From positions 1 through 55,612 of the forward strand of contig NZ_JAUYQD010000010.1 of assembly GCF_030697375.1 (NCBI RefSeq): a stretch of 55,612 nucleotides of DNA, given 5' to 3'. The position numbers and the translations under genes are program-made. Positions 23,782-33,887 of this stretch are shown piece after piece; position 1 is the first letter of the stretch; each line of letters starts with the position of its first letter. Source of the stretch: Rhodoferax sp. (GTDB lineage Bacteria; Pseudomonadota; Gammaproteobacteria; Burkholderiales; Burkholderiaceae_C). The notes beneath the pieces were generated by a model. It ran no database searches, was not told where the DNA came from, and saw only the letters and a list, made by a program, of their open reading frames with translations.

Positions 23782-24377
23782 GCAAATTGCATTTGATCGT
23801 TGAAGGTGAAGGCGATGCGCTTGCCCTGCCAGTTTTGGTGCGGAAAATTCTGAGCGATAACGCGCTAGACCATATCCAACTCACACGCCCACAAATCAGC
23901 GGCGACATACGCAAGGTCTTCAAACGTCTAGGAGACTTCATGGGATACGGACTCAAAAATGCATGTCCGATTCTTTGGGTACTGGACTGCGACGACAAAA
24001 TCGAAGACGTTGCTGGATGCCCAGTTCGTCATGTGACGAACCTGCGCGCAGCGATGGAGCAACAGCAGATACATCAATCGCAGCCAGTGGAATTCGCTTT
24101 CTTTACCAAGGAGTTTGAGTCTTTGTTTTTGGCGGAACAACACGCGTTGAAAGACTTCTATCGCCTGCCAGACACCTTGGAAATTGATGCGGGCGCGGTC
24201 CTTCGCAGAGATGCCAAAGGCGAAATCAGCAAACTGCTTGGCAAAGACCGGGGCTACAAAGAAACCATTGACCAGGCCAAGCTGGCTGCGCGGCTAGACT
24301 TGCCTACTTGCCGTGCAGTTTCGCGCGACTATCGACACTTTGAAGACGCCATTTTGCGTCTATGTAATACCCAATGA
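23778..24377 (+). CDS. DUF4276/TOPRIM-like partner of the AAA ATPase
   Basis: A 199-residue protein. MSKLHLIVEGEGD at the N-terminus supplies a TOPRIM-like first glutamate, and ILWVLDCDDK near residue 66 the acidic pair. FFTKEFESLFLAE near 108, GYKETIDQAKLAARLDL near 155 and SRDYRHFEDAIL at the end match the DUF4276 pattern as I know it. The start overlaps the ATPase stop, so the two products are made together and probably form a complex. Nuclease activity is likely by analogy but not shown. Its stop in turn overlaps the HAD gene start (ATGACA). Confidence 0.75.
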   Translation: MSKLHLIVEGEGDALALPVLVRKILSDNALDHIQLTRPQISGDIRKVFKRLGDFMGYGLKNACPILWVLDCDDKIEDVAGCPVRHVTNLRAAMEQQQIHQSQPVEFAFFTKEFESLFLAEQHALKDFYRLPDTLEIDAGAVLRRDAKGEISKLLGKDRGYKETIDQAKLAARLDLPTCRAVSRDYRHFEDAILRLCNTQ

Positions 24378-25048
24378 CATTGCAAGCCCTGATCTTCGAC
24401 ATGGATGGCACCATGATCGATTCCATGCCCTCGCACACGCAAAGCTGGGAGGCATTTGCACGCCGCCACGGCCTGAACGTTGACATGTTGGACCTGATGC
24501 GCCGCACCACCGGGCGCACCGGCGTGGAGTGCATGTGCGAGCTGTTTCAGCAAGACCTGCCGACCGACACCGCCGTGGCGTTTGTGCGCGAGAAAGAAGC
24601 GCTGTACCGCGAGCTGTTTGCCCCCCATTTTTCGGAGGTGGCCGGCTTCAAATCCTTTGCATCGCAAGCGCAATCGCGTGGTCTGAAAATCGGCGTAGGC
24701 ACGGCGGGTGACCAGCACAACATTGCTTTTGCCTACGCCAACCTGCGCATGGCACAAACGCCCCTGGCCACCGTGGGCGGCGACGAAGGCCTGCCCGGCA
24801 AACCCGCCCCCGCCATTTTTCTGGAAGTGGCGCGGCGCCTGGGCGTGCCACCCGAGCACTGCATCGTGTTTGAAGACGCCCCCCTTGGCATAGAAGCTGC
24901 AAGGCGCGCGGGCATGCGCGCCGTGGGCATTTGCTCGGGCCACAGCGCCGCCGAGTTGTCCGGCCCTCATGTATTGGCCCACGCACCCGATTACCACGCA
25001 TTGATCGCATCACAATTTCTGGAGACACACCATGTTGCAACTTCGTGA
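24374..25048 (+). CDS. HAD-superfamily phosphatase (beta-phosphoglucomutase-like)
   Basis: A 224-residue subfamily IA HAD hydrolase. Motif I is IFDMDGTMIDSMPSH at residues 7-21 (nucleophile Asp), motif II is within GVGTAGD near 113, Lys is in GLPGKPAPAIFLEVARRLG near 145, and motif III/IV is CIVFEDAPLGIEAARRAG near 165. The MxDxDGTMIDS start and cap fit sugar-phosphate phosphatases or phosphoglucomutases. It overlaps the DUF4276-like gene at its start and pepN at its end, so it belongs to a compact transcript. Confidence 0.88.
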   Translation: MTLQALIFDMDGTMIDSMPSHTQSWEAFARRHGLNVDMLDLMRRTTGRTGVECMCELFQQDLPTDTAVAFVREKEALYRELFAPHFSEVAGFKSFASQAQSRGLKIGVGTAGDQHNIAFAYANLRMAQTPLATVGGDEGLPGKPAPAIFLEVARRLGVPPEHCIVFEDAPLGIEAARRAGMRAVGICSGHSAAELSGPHVLAHAPDYHALIASQFLETHHVATS

Positions 25049-27761
25049 GGGGCAAGGCCCAGCCACCGTCATTTGCCGCGCCGACTACACCGCGCCGGCG
25101 TACTGGATCGACACCGTCGAGCTGTGCTTCGACCTGGACCCGGCCAAGACCCGCGTGCTCAACCGGATGACGCTGCGCCGCAACCCCGATGTGGCAGCCC
25201 AGCCGCTGCGCCTGGACGGTGAAGAGCTGAACCTGGCCCGCGTGCTGGTCAATGGCCAGGGTGCCTCCTTCAAAATGGACGGCAACCAGCTGGTGCTGGA
25301 CAACCTGCCCGAAGGCGGTGAGCCCTTTGCGTTGGAAATTTTCACCACCTGTGCGCCCATCAAAAACACCAAGCTGATGGGCCTGTATGTGAGCAACGAC
25401 TCCTTCTTCACCCAGTGTGAGGCTGAGGGGTTCCGGCGCATCACCTACTTCCTGGACCGCCCCGATGTGATGGCCAGCTACACCGTGACCCTGCGCGCCG
25501 ACAAGGCCAAGTACCCGGTGCTGCTCTCCAACGGCAACCTGGTCGAGCAAGGGGATCTGGAGGACGGCCGCCATTTCGCCAAGTGGATGGACCCGCACCG
25601 CAAGCCCTGCTACCTGTTTGCCCTGGTCGCCGGCCAACTGGTGGCACGCGAGCAGCGCATCACCTCGCGCGCTGGCAAAGACCACCTGCTGCAGGTCTAT
25701 GTGCGCCCCGGCGACCTGGACAAAACCGAACACGCCATGAACTCCCTGATGGCCAGCGTGGCCTGGGACGAAGCCCGCTTTGGTCTGCCGCTGGACCTGG
25801 AGCGCTTCATGATCGTCGCCACCAGCGACTTCAACATGGGCGCCATGGAGAACAAGGGCCTCAACATCTTCAACACCAAGTACGTGCTGGCCAACCCCGC
25901 CACCGCCACCGACGCCGATTTCTCCAATATCGAGAGCGTGGTCGGCCATGAGTACTTCCACAACTGGACCGGCAACCGCATCACCTGCCGCGACTGGTTC
26001 CAGCTCTCCTTGAAGGAAGGCCTGACCGTGTTCCGCGACCAGGAATTCAGCCAGGACCTGTGCGGTGAGCCGTCCGCCCGCGCCGTCAAGCGCATCGAAG
26101 ATGTGCGCGTGCTGCGCACCGCCCAGTTCCCAGAGGACGCGGGCCCCATGGCCCACCCGGTGCGCCCGGACAGCTACATCGAGATCAACAACTTCTACAC
26201 CGTCACCATTTACGAAAAAGGTGCCGAGGTGGTGCGCATGATGCAGACCCTGGCGGGCTCGCCAGCGCAAAACATCTCCGGCCGGGCCGGTTTTGCCCTG
26301 GGCATGAAGCTGTATTTCGAACGCTTTGACGGCCAGGCCGTGACCTGCGACGACTTCGCCCAAAGCATTGCCGACGCCAACCCCGACTCCGAACTGGCCC
26401 GCCTGCTGCCCCAGTTCAAACGCTGGTACAGCCAGGCCGGCACGCCCCGCCTGGCCGCCCGCGGTGAATACGATGCCACGGCGCGCACGTACACCCTGCA
26501 CTTCAGCCAAAGCTGCGGGGTCACCCCCGGCCAGGCCATTAAAGACGCCTTTGTCATTCCCGTCAGCCTGGGCCTGGTGGGCGCCAGCAGCGGTGCGGCC
26601 CTGCCCTTGCAGGTGCAAGGCGGCACCAGCACAGCGGACAGCCACCTCTTTGTACTGACCACGGAAACCGGCTCCATCACCTTTGACAAGGTGGACGAGG
26701 AGCCCGTGCCCTCCATCCTGCGTGGCTTCTCGGCCCCGGTGGTGCTGGACTTTGACTACACCGACGCACAGTTGCTCACCCTGCTGGCCAACGACCCGGA
26801 CCCCTTCAACCGCTGGGAAGCCGGTCAGCGCCTGGCCCTGCGAAGCGCTATACATTCCATAGCTGCTCCCGCAGACTCCACGGGGGCTACAGGCCTGAAT
26901 GATGCCTATATTGCGGCCATGCGCGCGGTGCTGCGCCACCCCACGCTGGACGCTGCGTTCAAGGAGCTGGTCCTCACCCTGCCCTCCGAAACCTACATTG
27001 CCGAGCAGATGGACGTGGTCGATCCGCAGCGCATCCATGCGGTGCGCGAAGCCATGCGTCTGCAACTGGCCACCGCGCTGCAGGCCGACTGGCAGTGGGC
27101 CTTTGCCGTGCATCAGGACAACGGCGGCTACCGTCCCGACGTCCGCTCGGCCGGCCGTCGCGCCCTGGCCGGCATGGCGCTCAACGCCCTGTGCCTGGCC
27201 GCGATCGAGTCTGGCGACCCGGTGTGGCCTGGCAAGGCGCTGCAGTGCTTCAAAGACGCCAGCAACATGACCGACCGTTTCAATGCACTGCAGGCGCTGG
27301 TCAACAGCGGCCACGCCCTGGCAGCACCCGCCTTGGCACGCTTTCATGCGCTGTTCAAGGACGAAGCCCTGGTACTGGACAAATGGTTCGCCCTGCAAGC
27401 CGGTGCACCCGACCGGGGCGGCCAGGTGCTGCCCGCCGTGCGCCAATTGCTCGCGCACCCGGACTTCAACATTCGCAACCCCAACCGCGCACGCAGCGTT
27501 ATCTCCAACTACTGCGCCGCCAATCCGGGCGCCTTCCACCGCCCCGATGCCGCGGGCTATGTGTTCTGGAGCGAGCGCGTCATGGAGCTGGACAGCATCA
27601 ATCCGCAGGTTGCGGCCCGTCTGGCACGCGCCCTGGACCGCTGGAAAAAGCTGGCCGAACCCTACCGCAGCGCCGCCCGCGAGGCCCTGGCCCGCGTCGC
27701 CGCCAAGAGCGATTTAAGCAACGATGTGCGCGAAGTCCTGGACCGCGCGCTGGCCGACTGA
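25032..27761 (+). CDS. pepN: Aminopeptidase N (M1 zinc metallopeptidase)
   Basis: A 909-residue cytosolic peptidase removing N-terminal residues from peptides. The exopeptidase motif [15 protein letters not shown] is near residue 270 and the zinc site [17 protein letters not shown] near 305, with the second Glu ligand in [14 protein letters not shown]. The C-terminal domain is the E. coli-type helical array. Start is ATG 25032, inside the end of the HAD gene. A copy of the ~50-bp repeat at 26845-26897 is read in frame as [17 protein letters not shown], a likely surface loop between the central and C-terminal domains. Confidence 0.96.
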   Translation: MLQLREGQGPATVICRADYTAPAYWIDTVELCFDLDPAKTRVLNRMTLRRNPDVAAQPLRLDGEELNLARVLVNGQGASFKMDGNQLVLDNLPEGGEPFALEIFTTCAPIKNTKLMGLYVSNDSFFTQCEAEGFRRITYFLDRPDVMASYTVTLRADKAKYPVLLSNGNLVEQGDLEDGRHFAKWMDPHRKPCYLFALVAGQLVAREQRITSRAGKDHLLQVYVRPGDLDKTEHAMNSLMASVAWDEARFGLPLDLERFMIVATSDFNMGAMENKGLNIFNTKYVLANPATATDADFSNIESVVGHEYFHNWTGNRITCRDWFQLSLKEGLTVFRDQEFSQDLCGEPSARAVKRIEDVRVLRTAQFPEDAGPMAHPVRPDSYIEINNFYTVTIYEKGAEVVRMMQTLAGSPAQNISGRAGFALGMKLYFERFDGQAVTCDDFAQSIADANPDSELARLLPQFKRWYSQAGTPRLAARGEYDATARTYTLHFSQSCGVTPGQAIKDAFVIPVSLGLVGASSGAALPLQVQGGTSTADSHLFVLTTETGSITFDKVDEEPVPSILRGFSAPVVLDFDYTDAQLLTLLANDPDPFNRWEAGQRLALRSAIHSIAAPADSTGATGLNDAYIAAMRAVLRHPTLDAAFKELVLTLPSETYIAEQMDVVDPQRIHAVREAMRLQLATALQADWQWAFAVHQDNGGYRPDVRSAGRRALAGMALNALCLAAIESGDPVWPGKALQCFKDASNMTDRFNALQALVNSGHALAAPALARFHALFKDEALVLDKWFALQAGAPDRGGQVLPAVRQLLAHPDFNIRNPNRARSVISNYCAANPGAFHRPDAAGYVFWSERVMELDSINPQVAARLARALDRWKKLAEPYRSAAREALARVAAKSDLSNDVREVLDRALAD
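26845..26897 (-). repeat. ~50-bp in-frame dispersed repeat, copy 3 (within pepN)
   Basis: Read on the minus strand: CAGGCCTGTAGCCCCCGTGG, then TCTGCGGGAGCAGCTATGG and a TATAGC end. It aligns base for base in order with the copies in the acyl-CoA synthetase and mdeB. pepN uses the opposite strand of the repeat yet stays open, so the element is frame-neutral in this orientation too. Confidence 0.78.
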
Positions 27762-27795
27762 AATTGATGTACCAAGGCTTTCCAAGGAAAAAAAT

Positions 27796-28803
27796 ATGGC
27801 TCCAAAAATCTCCCTCACCCGCTACCTGGTAGAGCAACAACGCGTGGACGGGTCCATCCCGGCCCAGTTGCGGCTATTGCTGGAAGTGGTCGCCCGCGCC
27901 TGCAAGAGCATCAGCCAGGCCGTCAACAAAGGCGCCCTGGGGGGCGTGCTGGGCACGGCCGACATTGAGAATGTGCAGGGCGAAATCCAGAAAAAGCTCG
28001 ACATCATCGCCAACGAGGTGTTGATCGAAGCCAACGAGTGGGGCGGCCACCTGGGCGCCATGGCCAGCGAGGAAATGGAAGGCATCTACGTGGTGCCCAA
28101 CCGCTACCCCCAGGGCGAATACCTGCTGCTGTTTGACCCCTTGGACGGCTCCAGCAACATCGATGTGAACGTGAGCATCGGCACCATCTTCAGCGTGCTG
28201 CTCAAGCCCGAAGGCCCTGGCGTGTCCGAGCAAGACTTTTTGCAGGCGGGCGCCAAACAGGTGGCGGCCGGCTACTGTGTCTACGGCCCGCAGACCACGC
28301 TGGTACTGACGGTGGGCGACGGTGTGGCCATGTTCACCCTGGACCGCGAGCAAGGCTCTTTTGTGCTGACCCAGGAAAACGTGCGTATTCCTGAGGACAC
28401 CAAGGAATTCGCCATCAACATGAGCAATATGCGCCACTGGGATGCCCCGGTCAAACGCTATGTGGACGAGTGCCTGGCGGGCAAAGATGGCCCGCGCGGC
28501 AAAGACTTCAACATGCGCTGGATTGCCAGCATGGTGGCCGATGTGCACCGCATCCTCACCCGCGGCGGCATCTTCTTGTACCCCTGGGACAAACGCGAAC
28601 CTGAAAAACCCGGCAAGCTGCGCCTGATGTACGAAGCCAACCCGATGAGCTGGCTCGTCGAACAGGCTGGTGGCGCCGCCACCAACGGCAAGGAACGTAT
28701 TCTGGACATCCAGCCCGGCAAACTGCACCAGCGCGTGAGCGTGGTGCTGGGCTCCAAGAACGAAGTGGAACGCGTGACCCGCTACCACCACGAAGCCCCA
28801 TGA
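27796..28803 (+). CDS. fbp: Class I fructose-1,6-bisphosphatase
   Basis: A 335-residue gluconeogenic phosphatase making fructose-6-phosphate. Metal and substrate motifs are [19 protein letters not shown] near residue 80, [20 protein letters not shown] near 112, and [20 protein letters not shown] near 257. Start is ATG 27796 ([15 protein letters not shown]) with AAGGAAAA upstream; an in-frame ATG at 27724 lies inside pepN. It follows pepN by 34 bp on the same strand. Confidence 0.96.
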   Translation: MAPKISLTRYLVEQQRVDGSIPAQLRLLLEVVARACKSISQAVNKGALGGVLGTADIENVQGEIQKKLDIIANEVLIEANEWGGHLGAMASEEMEGIYVVPNRYPQGEYLLLFDPLDGSSNIDVNVSIGTIFSVLLKPEGPGVSEQDFLQAGAKQVAAGYCVYGPQTTLVLTVGDGVAMFTLDREQGSFVLTQENVRIPEDTKEFAINMSNMRHWDAPVKRYVDECLAGKDGPRGKDFNMRWIASMVADVHRILTRGGIFLYPWDKREPEKPGKLRLMYEANPMSWLVEQAGGAATNGKERILDIQPGKLHQRVSVVLGSKNEVERVTRYHHEAP

Positions 28804-28824
28804 ATGTAGCCAGCGCGAGCTGGT

Positions 28825-28830
28825 TATAAT
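28825..28830 (+). promoter_or_regulatory. -10 element of the tRNA-Thr gene
   Basis: TATAAT at 28825-28830, preceded by TGGT, is a consensus -10 placed 14 bp before the tRNA 5' end. The -35 region is not clear. Confidence 0.6.
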
Positions 28831-28843
28831 CTAAGGCTTACCA

Positions 28844-28919
28844 GCCGGTGTAGCTCAGTCGGTAGAGCAGCTCATTCGTAATGAGAAGGTCGGGTGTTCG
28901 ATTCATCTCTCCGGCACCA
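28844..28919 (+). tRNA. tRNA-Thr (anticodon CGT)
   Basis: A 76-nt cloverleaf runs from GCCGGTGTAGCTCAGTCGG to CCGGCACCA, with CCA encoded. The anticodon loop TTCGTAA gives CGT, reading ACG. T6 faces T67 in the acceptor stem and G27 faces A43 in the anticodon stem; other positions pair. It stands alone between fbp and a strong terminator. Confidence 0.95.
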
Positions 28920-28926
28920 AATGGAA

Positions 28927-28957
28927 AGCCCTGATTCCCAAGAATCAGGGCTTTTTT
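28927..28957 (+). terminator. Rho-independent terminator after tRNA-Thr
   Basis: An 11-bp perfect stem AGCCCTGATTC / GAATCAGGGCT with loop CCAA is followed by TTTTT. It ends the tRNA transcript eight bases after CCA. Confidence 0.95.
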
Positions 28958-28996
28958 CATATGCCGGTTGGCTGGGTATGACATCATCTGGAGCCC

Positions 28997-29734
28997 ATGC
29001 ACATCCGCTCGCCTGACGCCTCACCACAAACACACACGCCCACCCTGTTCTGGTGGGTGGTAGGCGTCTCCATCGCCTTGGCATTGCTGCCCACCATATG
29101 GACGTCGCTGGACTTGAGCGCCGCCGGTGTGTTCATCGGTGGCGCAAAACAACTGGATTCGGTCCATTGGGTCTGGGTCGAACTGATCAACCTGTATGTG
29201 CCCGCCGTATTCCGCTCGGTAGTTATCGCCGCCTTGGTGGCCTGGATCTACCTCCGTGTGCGCGGGCTGGCCCGCCCATGGCATTTGCCTTTGGCTTTTG
29301 TCGTCCTGGCGGGCACGCTGGGGCCGGGGGTGCTGGTCAACAGCGGCTTCAAAGACAACTGGCAGCGCGCGCGCCCCTACCAGGTGCAGCAGTTCGGCGG
29401 AACCCAGCAGTTCACCCGCGCCACGGTGATGACCGACCAGTGCAACAACAACTGTTCCTTTGTCAGCGGCCATGTGGCCTGCGGCTTTTTTCTGGCGAGT
29501 GTGATGCTGGTGCACCGCCGACGCCGGTACCAGTGGGCGGCGGTGGGGGTTGCGGCAGGATGGACCATCGGCTTTGCCCGCATGTCCGACGCGGCGCACT
29601 GGTTGAGTGATGTGCTGTGGGCGGGTCCCATCACGCTGCTGTGCAGCTGGGTGGTCTGGAAAGGCCTGTTATGGGCCTACAAGGTCGGCCCGGCTACGGT
29701 GCAGGACGCTCCATCAAGCCCTGTGCAACCGTAG
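28997..29734 (+). CDS. PAP2-family membrane phosphatase
   Basis: A 245-residue inner-membrane protein with about six helices. The three PAP2 motifs are in order: KDNWQRARP near residue 120, CSFVSGHVACG near 154, and RMSDAAHWLSDVLW near 195, supplying Lys/Arg, Ser-Gly-His and the second catalytic His. The type acts on lipid phosphates or undecaprenyl pyrophosphate; LpxE-like lipid A phosphatases belong here too. It converges with the epimerase gene, overlapping by 41 bp at the 3' ends. Confidence 0.88.
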   Translation: MHIRSPDASPQTHTPTLFWWVVGVSIALALLPTIWTSLDLSAAGVFIGGAKQLDSVHWVWVELINLYVPAVFRSVVIAALVAWIYLRVRGLARPWHLPLAFVVLAGTLGPGVLVNSGFKDNWQRARPYQVQQFGGTQQFTRATVMTDQCNNNCSFVSGHVACGFFLASVMLVHRRRRYQWAAVGVAAGWTIGFARMSDAAHWLSDVLWAGPITLLCSWVVWKGLLWAYKVGPATVQDAPSSPVQP

Positions 29735-30650
29735 CAAAGCGCAGCCGAAGCCCCAGCTCTTGTTTCATGCGCGCATTGACCATGCGCCGCGATTCGCTCA
29801 TAAAACTCAGCAGCATGACCGGCAATTGTGCCCGCGCACCCTCGCGGGCCACCCTGGGCGGGCGCGGCAGCTGGTACAGGTCAGCGGCCAAATCAAAGTA
29901 GTCGCCCATTTTCAGGCGGGTGTCGTCGTTGATGTTGTAAACGCGTTGCGCGCGGGCCCGCCAAACAGCCAGCACACAGGCCCGCGCCAGATCATCGGCG
30001 TGGATATGGTTGGTGTACACATCGTCAGGCTCCTGCAAAACAGGGGTTCCTTTGCGCAGGCGGGCGTGTGGTGTGCCACCTTCCCGGTCGGGCGCATAAA
30101 TGCCGGGGATGCGCAATATGCTGGTCCGAATACCGGCCGAGCGCCCCAGAAAGCGCACGTAGTGCTCGGCAAACACGCGCCGACGCGCGCGGGGCGTGTC
30201 GGGATGGCTGGCCCGTGTTTCATCGACCCAAGCCCCCGCACAGTCCCCATAGACGCCGCTGGTGGAGGCATATACCAGTGAAACGGGATGGGAGCGCCTG
30301 CGCAAGGCCCGCACCAACGCCAGTGTGCGGGGGTCCGTCCAGCCCTCAGACGGTGGAGGGGCCAAGTGCAGCACACGGGTGGCGATGCCGGCCAGGCGCA
30401 GCAAGGTGGCAGGCGCGTCCAAATTGCCGACCAGGGGCGTGATGCCTTGGGCGCGCAGGGATGCCACACGTTCGGTGCTGGAAGTAAGTGCCAAAAGGCG
30501 CGTCTTGGCGGGCACGATACGGGCGGCACGCTGGCCCACATCGCCGCATCCCACAATGAGTAGGCGTTCGCGACGGAATCGGGCAGGGAGGGCGCCCAGT
30601 GGAGTTTGGTTTGAAGGCAAAATCGGGGGTGTTAAAAATGAGCTTCTCAA
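29694..30650 (-). CDS. NAD-dependent epimerase/dehydratase family protein (YeeZ-like)
   Basis: An SDR-fold protein of about 318 residues. The nucleotide loop is LLIVGCGDVGQRAARI. SLVYASTSGVYGDCAGAWV carries the active-site Ser and Tyr, and ILRIPGIYAP precedes a C-terminal NINDD substrate segment. The start is unclear: no ATG lies near the expected N-terminus. TTG codons at 30650 or 30620 are candidates, while the ATG at 30725 would overlap the divergent ferredoxin-reductase gene by about 60 bp. Substrate unknown. Confidence 0.8.
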   Translation of the reverse strand: MRSSFLTPPILPSNQTPLGALPARFRRERLLIVGCGDVGQRAARIVPAKTRLLALTSSTERVASLRAQGITPLVGNLDAPATLLRLAGIATRVLHLAPPPSEGWTDPRTLALVRALRRRSHPVSLVYASTSGVYGDCAGAWVDETRASHPDTPRARRRVFAEHYVRFLGRSAGIRTSILRIPGIYAPDREGGTPHARLRKGTPVLQEPDDVYTNHIHADDLARACVLAVWRARAQRVYNINDDTRLKMGDYFDLAADLYQLPRPPRVAREGARAQLPVMLLSFMSESRRMVNARMKQELGLRLRFATVAQGLMERPAP

Positions 30651-30663
30651 GGATACCCAATAG

Positions 30664-31716
30664 ATGACTGCAAGCGACGCAAATAGCCCAAATTTCTCGG
30701 TCACGGTGCAACCCAGTGGCCGCACCTTCCGCGTAGCCGAAGGAGAAACGGTGCTGGCCGCAGGTATCAGCCAAGGCGTTGGACTGCCCTATGGCTGCAA
30801 AGACGGCGCCTGCGGCTCCTGCAAATGCCAAATGCTTTCGGGCAAGGTGACGCACGGAACCCACCAGAGCAAAGCCCTGACCCCAGAAGAAGAGGCCTCT
30901 GGGTTTATTTTGACCTGCTGCGCAGCACCCCAGTCCGATCTGTTTTTGGAGTCACGCCAAGTCACCGAAGCCGGCGCGTTTCCCATCAAGAAGATGCCGA
31001 CGCGGGTGAACACCTTGGAGAAAAGATCTGCTGACGTGATGGTGTTGCAGCTGCAACTGCCTGCCAACGACGCCTTTGGCTACCGTGCCGGTCAGTACAT
31101 TGAAATTCTGTTGCGCGACGGCGCCCGCCGCAGTTACTCCATGGCCAACGCACCCCACATGGGGCCGGGCCTTGAACTGCATATCCGCCACATGCCCGGC
31201 GGCAAGTTCACCGACCATGTGTTTGGCGCGATGAAGGAAAAGGAAATTTTGCGCGTGGAAGGGCCTTACGGCAGCTTCTTCCTGCGGGAAGACTCCAACA
31301 AACCGCTGATTTTGCTGGCATCGGGCACCGGTTTTGCGCCGGTCAAGGCGCTGATCGAACACATGCAATTTCAAAACATTGACAGACCCGTGACCCTGTA
31401 CTGGGGCGCGCGGCGGCCTTCCGACCTGTACATGGACGAATGGGTTCAGGCGCAACTCAAATCCATGCCCCATTTGCGTTATGTGCCCGTGGTGTCAGAC
31501 GCCTTGGCGCAAGACCAATGGACGGGGCGCGCGGGGTTTGTCCACCGTGCGGTGATGGAGGACTTTGCGGACCTCTCGGGCCACCAGATCTATGCCTGTG
31601 GCGCCCCCATCGTCATTGAGTCGGCCCGCAAAGATTTCTGCACACAAGCCGCCCTCCCGCCCGATGAATTCTTTGCAGACTCCTTCACCTCGGAAGCGGA
31701 CAAGGCATCGGCTTAA
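30664..31716 (+). CDS. 2Fe-2S ferredoxin-NAD(P)H oxidoreductase (CDP-6-deoxy-glucoseen reductase-like)
   Basis: A 350-residue electron-transfer flavoprotein. The N-terminal plant-type ferredoxin domain has GCKDGACGSCKCQMLSG with three cluster cysteines and TCCAAP with the fourth. An FAD domain (RSYSMANAP near residue 160) and an NAD domain (LLASGTGFAPVKALIEH near 215, CGAPIVIESARK near 320) follow. It is similar to AscD and to oxygenase reductase components, but neither sugar genes nor an oxygenase lies nearby. The physiological partner is unknown. Confidence 0.88.
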   Translation: MTASDANSPNFSVTVQPSGRTFRVAEGETVLAAGISQGVGLPYGCKDGACGSCKCQMLSGKVTHGTHQSKALTPEEEASGFILTCCAAPQSDLFLESRQVTEAGAFPIKKMPTRVNTLEKRSADVMVLQLQLPANDAFGYRAGQYIEILLRDGARRSYSMANAPHMGPGLELHIRHMPGGKFTDHVFGAMKEKEILRVEGPYGSFFLREDSNKPLILLASGTGFAPVKALIEHMQFQNIDRPVTLYWGARRPSDLYMDEWVQAQLKSMPHLRYVPVVSDALAQDQWTGRAGFVHRAVMEDFADLSGHQIYACGAPIVIESARKDFCTQAALPPDEFFADSFTSEADKASA

Positions 31717-31722
31717 ATCGGT

Positions 31723-32124
31723 TTACTTTTTGCGGCCAGCGTGCTGCCCACCTTGCCGGTGGTCACGTTGGCCATCGTGGTTCATGTCGCGCTGTGGATC
31801 ATGCTTTTGATTGAAGATCGCCTGGTTTTCCCGGTTTTGCATCCGCGTGAGGTGTTCCCGCTCTTTGGCGCTGACTGCGCCATCCGCCTTGGCCTTGTCT
31901 TCCACCCGGTCAATGCGCGCTTCGCCCTTTTGCAAACGATTGGCTTCTCGCTCGGTCAGCCTGCCGGATGCAAGGCCCTGCGCAATGCGTTTTTGTTGTC
32001 GCGCTTCGCGGGCATCAATTCGGGGTGTGGCCAAGGGGTCCTTGGGTGCGGGAGTGGCGGTTTGTGCGAATGCAACGCCACCCGCCAGCAAAACCACAGC
32101 AGCAAGCCATGCGTGAACCTTCAT
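31723..32124 (-). CDS. Small exported, charged helical protein
   Basis: A 133-residue protein starting at ATG 32124 with signal peptide MKVHAWLAAVVLLAGGVAFA. The mature part is almost all charged helix (RQQKRIAQGLASGRLTEREA, then KGEARIDRVEDKAKADGAVS) ending in a histidine/aspartate/arginine-rich tail (NHDGQRDHRQGGQHAGRKK). Similar proteins are widespread in Burkholderiales without known function. The calcium- or metal-binding look of the tail is only suggestive. Confidence 0.75.
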   Translation of the reverse strand: MKVHAWLAAVVLLAGGVAFAQTATPAPKDPLATPRIDAREARQQKRIAQGLASGRLTEREANRLQKGEARIDRVEDKAKADGAVSAKEREHLTRMQNRENQAIFNQKHDPQRDMNHDGQRDHRQGGQHAGRKK

Positions 32125-32266
32125 AGTGAACTCCATTTAAACAGTGACATGGACAATCTCCATGCCACTGCAACGGGCGGCACCAGCGATAGGTCTGACA
32201 TCCCCAATGCAAAGACATGTAAGGAGTTGTCACAAAACCACTGGCGGCGAGCAGTGCCGCCAAAGT

Positions 32267-33158
32267 TCAAGCCGCTGCCTTTGATGGCGCGTTGCCGCTG
32301 GCGCTCCATTCACTCAGCACGACGGCCACCACCACCATGGCACCACCCAAGGCCGCTGTCCAGGTCAGCCCTTCGGCCAGCCACATCCAGGCAAACAAGG
32401 CCGCAAACACCGGCTCCATGGCGTACACCAGCGCCGCCTTGTCGGCCGATACATGGCGTTGTGCCATGGCTTGCAGAAAAAGCATGCCCGCCGTGGCAAC
32501 GATGCCGAGATACGCCAGCCCGGCCCACACCGACAGATCCAAGCGCCCGGGCAGAGTTTGCAGCTTGTCGGTTCCCCAAGCGTCCACCAGCATCCACAGA
32601 CTGCCCAGCAGCGCCATCCAGACAATTTGTGTGGCCGCCAGTTGCCGTGGCATATGGCGAGCGGCGCGCTGGGACAACACAATGACGTACAAGGCATAGG
32701 CCAGCGCACCGAGTACGGTGGCCACGTCCGCCATCAGATTTGATCCACCTTCCCACGACATCAAGCCAATGCCTGCGCAGGCCAGGGTGGCGGCCCCCAT
32801 CACCGACAGTGTCAATCGGGTGCCAAACACCACGCCCAGCAGGGGCACCATGAGCACATTCAAACTGGTCAGAAAGGCGCTGCGATTGGAAGAGATGAAC
32901 TGCAGCCCAAAGGCCTGCAAGACATAGGAGACAAGCACCAGCGCCCCCAGCAGGCCGCCGTCGAGCCAGGTGCGCCGTGGCACCCGCAAGGCAAGCGGCG
33001 CCATGCAGAACGCCGCTATCAAAAACCGCAAGGCCGAAACCTCCACACCACTGAGGTGGGCGGTTGCAGCCTTGAGTACCGGAAAGGTCGCACCCCACAC
33101 CAGGGTGACAAACAGCAAAGCAAGGACGTGGATGTTGACACCCACGCCCAGGGCGCGC

Positions 33159-33166
<8 letters not shown>
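32267..33166 (-). CDS. EamA/DMT-family transporter, coupled to the liv operon
   Basis: A 299-residue protein of ten membrane helices with two EamA repeats (LLFVTLVWGATFPVLKAATA at the start; DVATVLGALAYALYVIVLSQ for the second). It starts at GTG 33164-33166, and the GTGAATAA arrangement overlaps the livF stop by eight bases, so it is translated with the branched-chain amino-acid uptake genes. Many DMT proteins export amino acids or metabolites. Coupling to an importer suggests overflow export of amino acids, which is inference. Confidence 0.85.
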
Positions 33167-33878
<712 letters not shown>

Positions 33879-33887
33879 TGTTGTTCC

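Noticed and set aside
24648..27539. 963-codon minus-strand open frame opposite pepN
   Set aside because: Shadow of pepN caused by codon bias; repetitive Val/Gly/His/Gln composition and no start signal.
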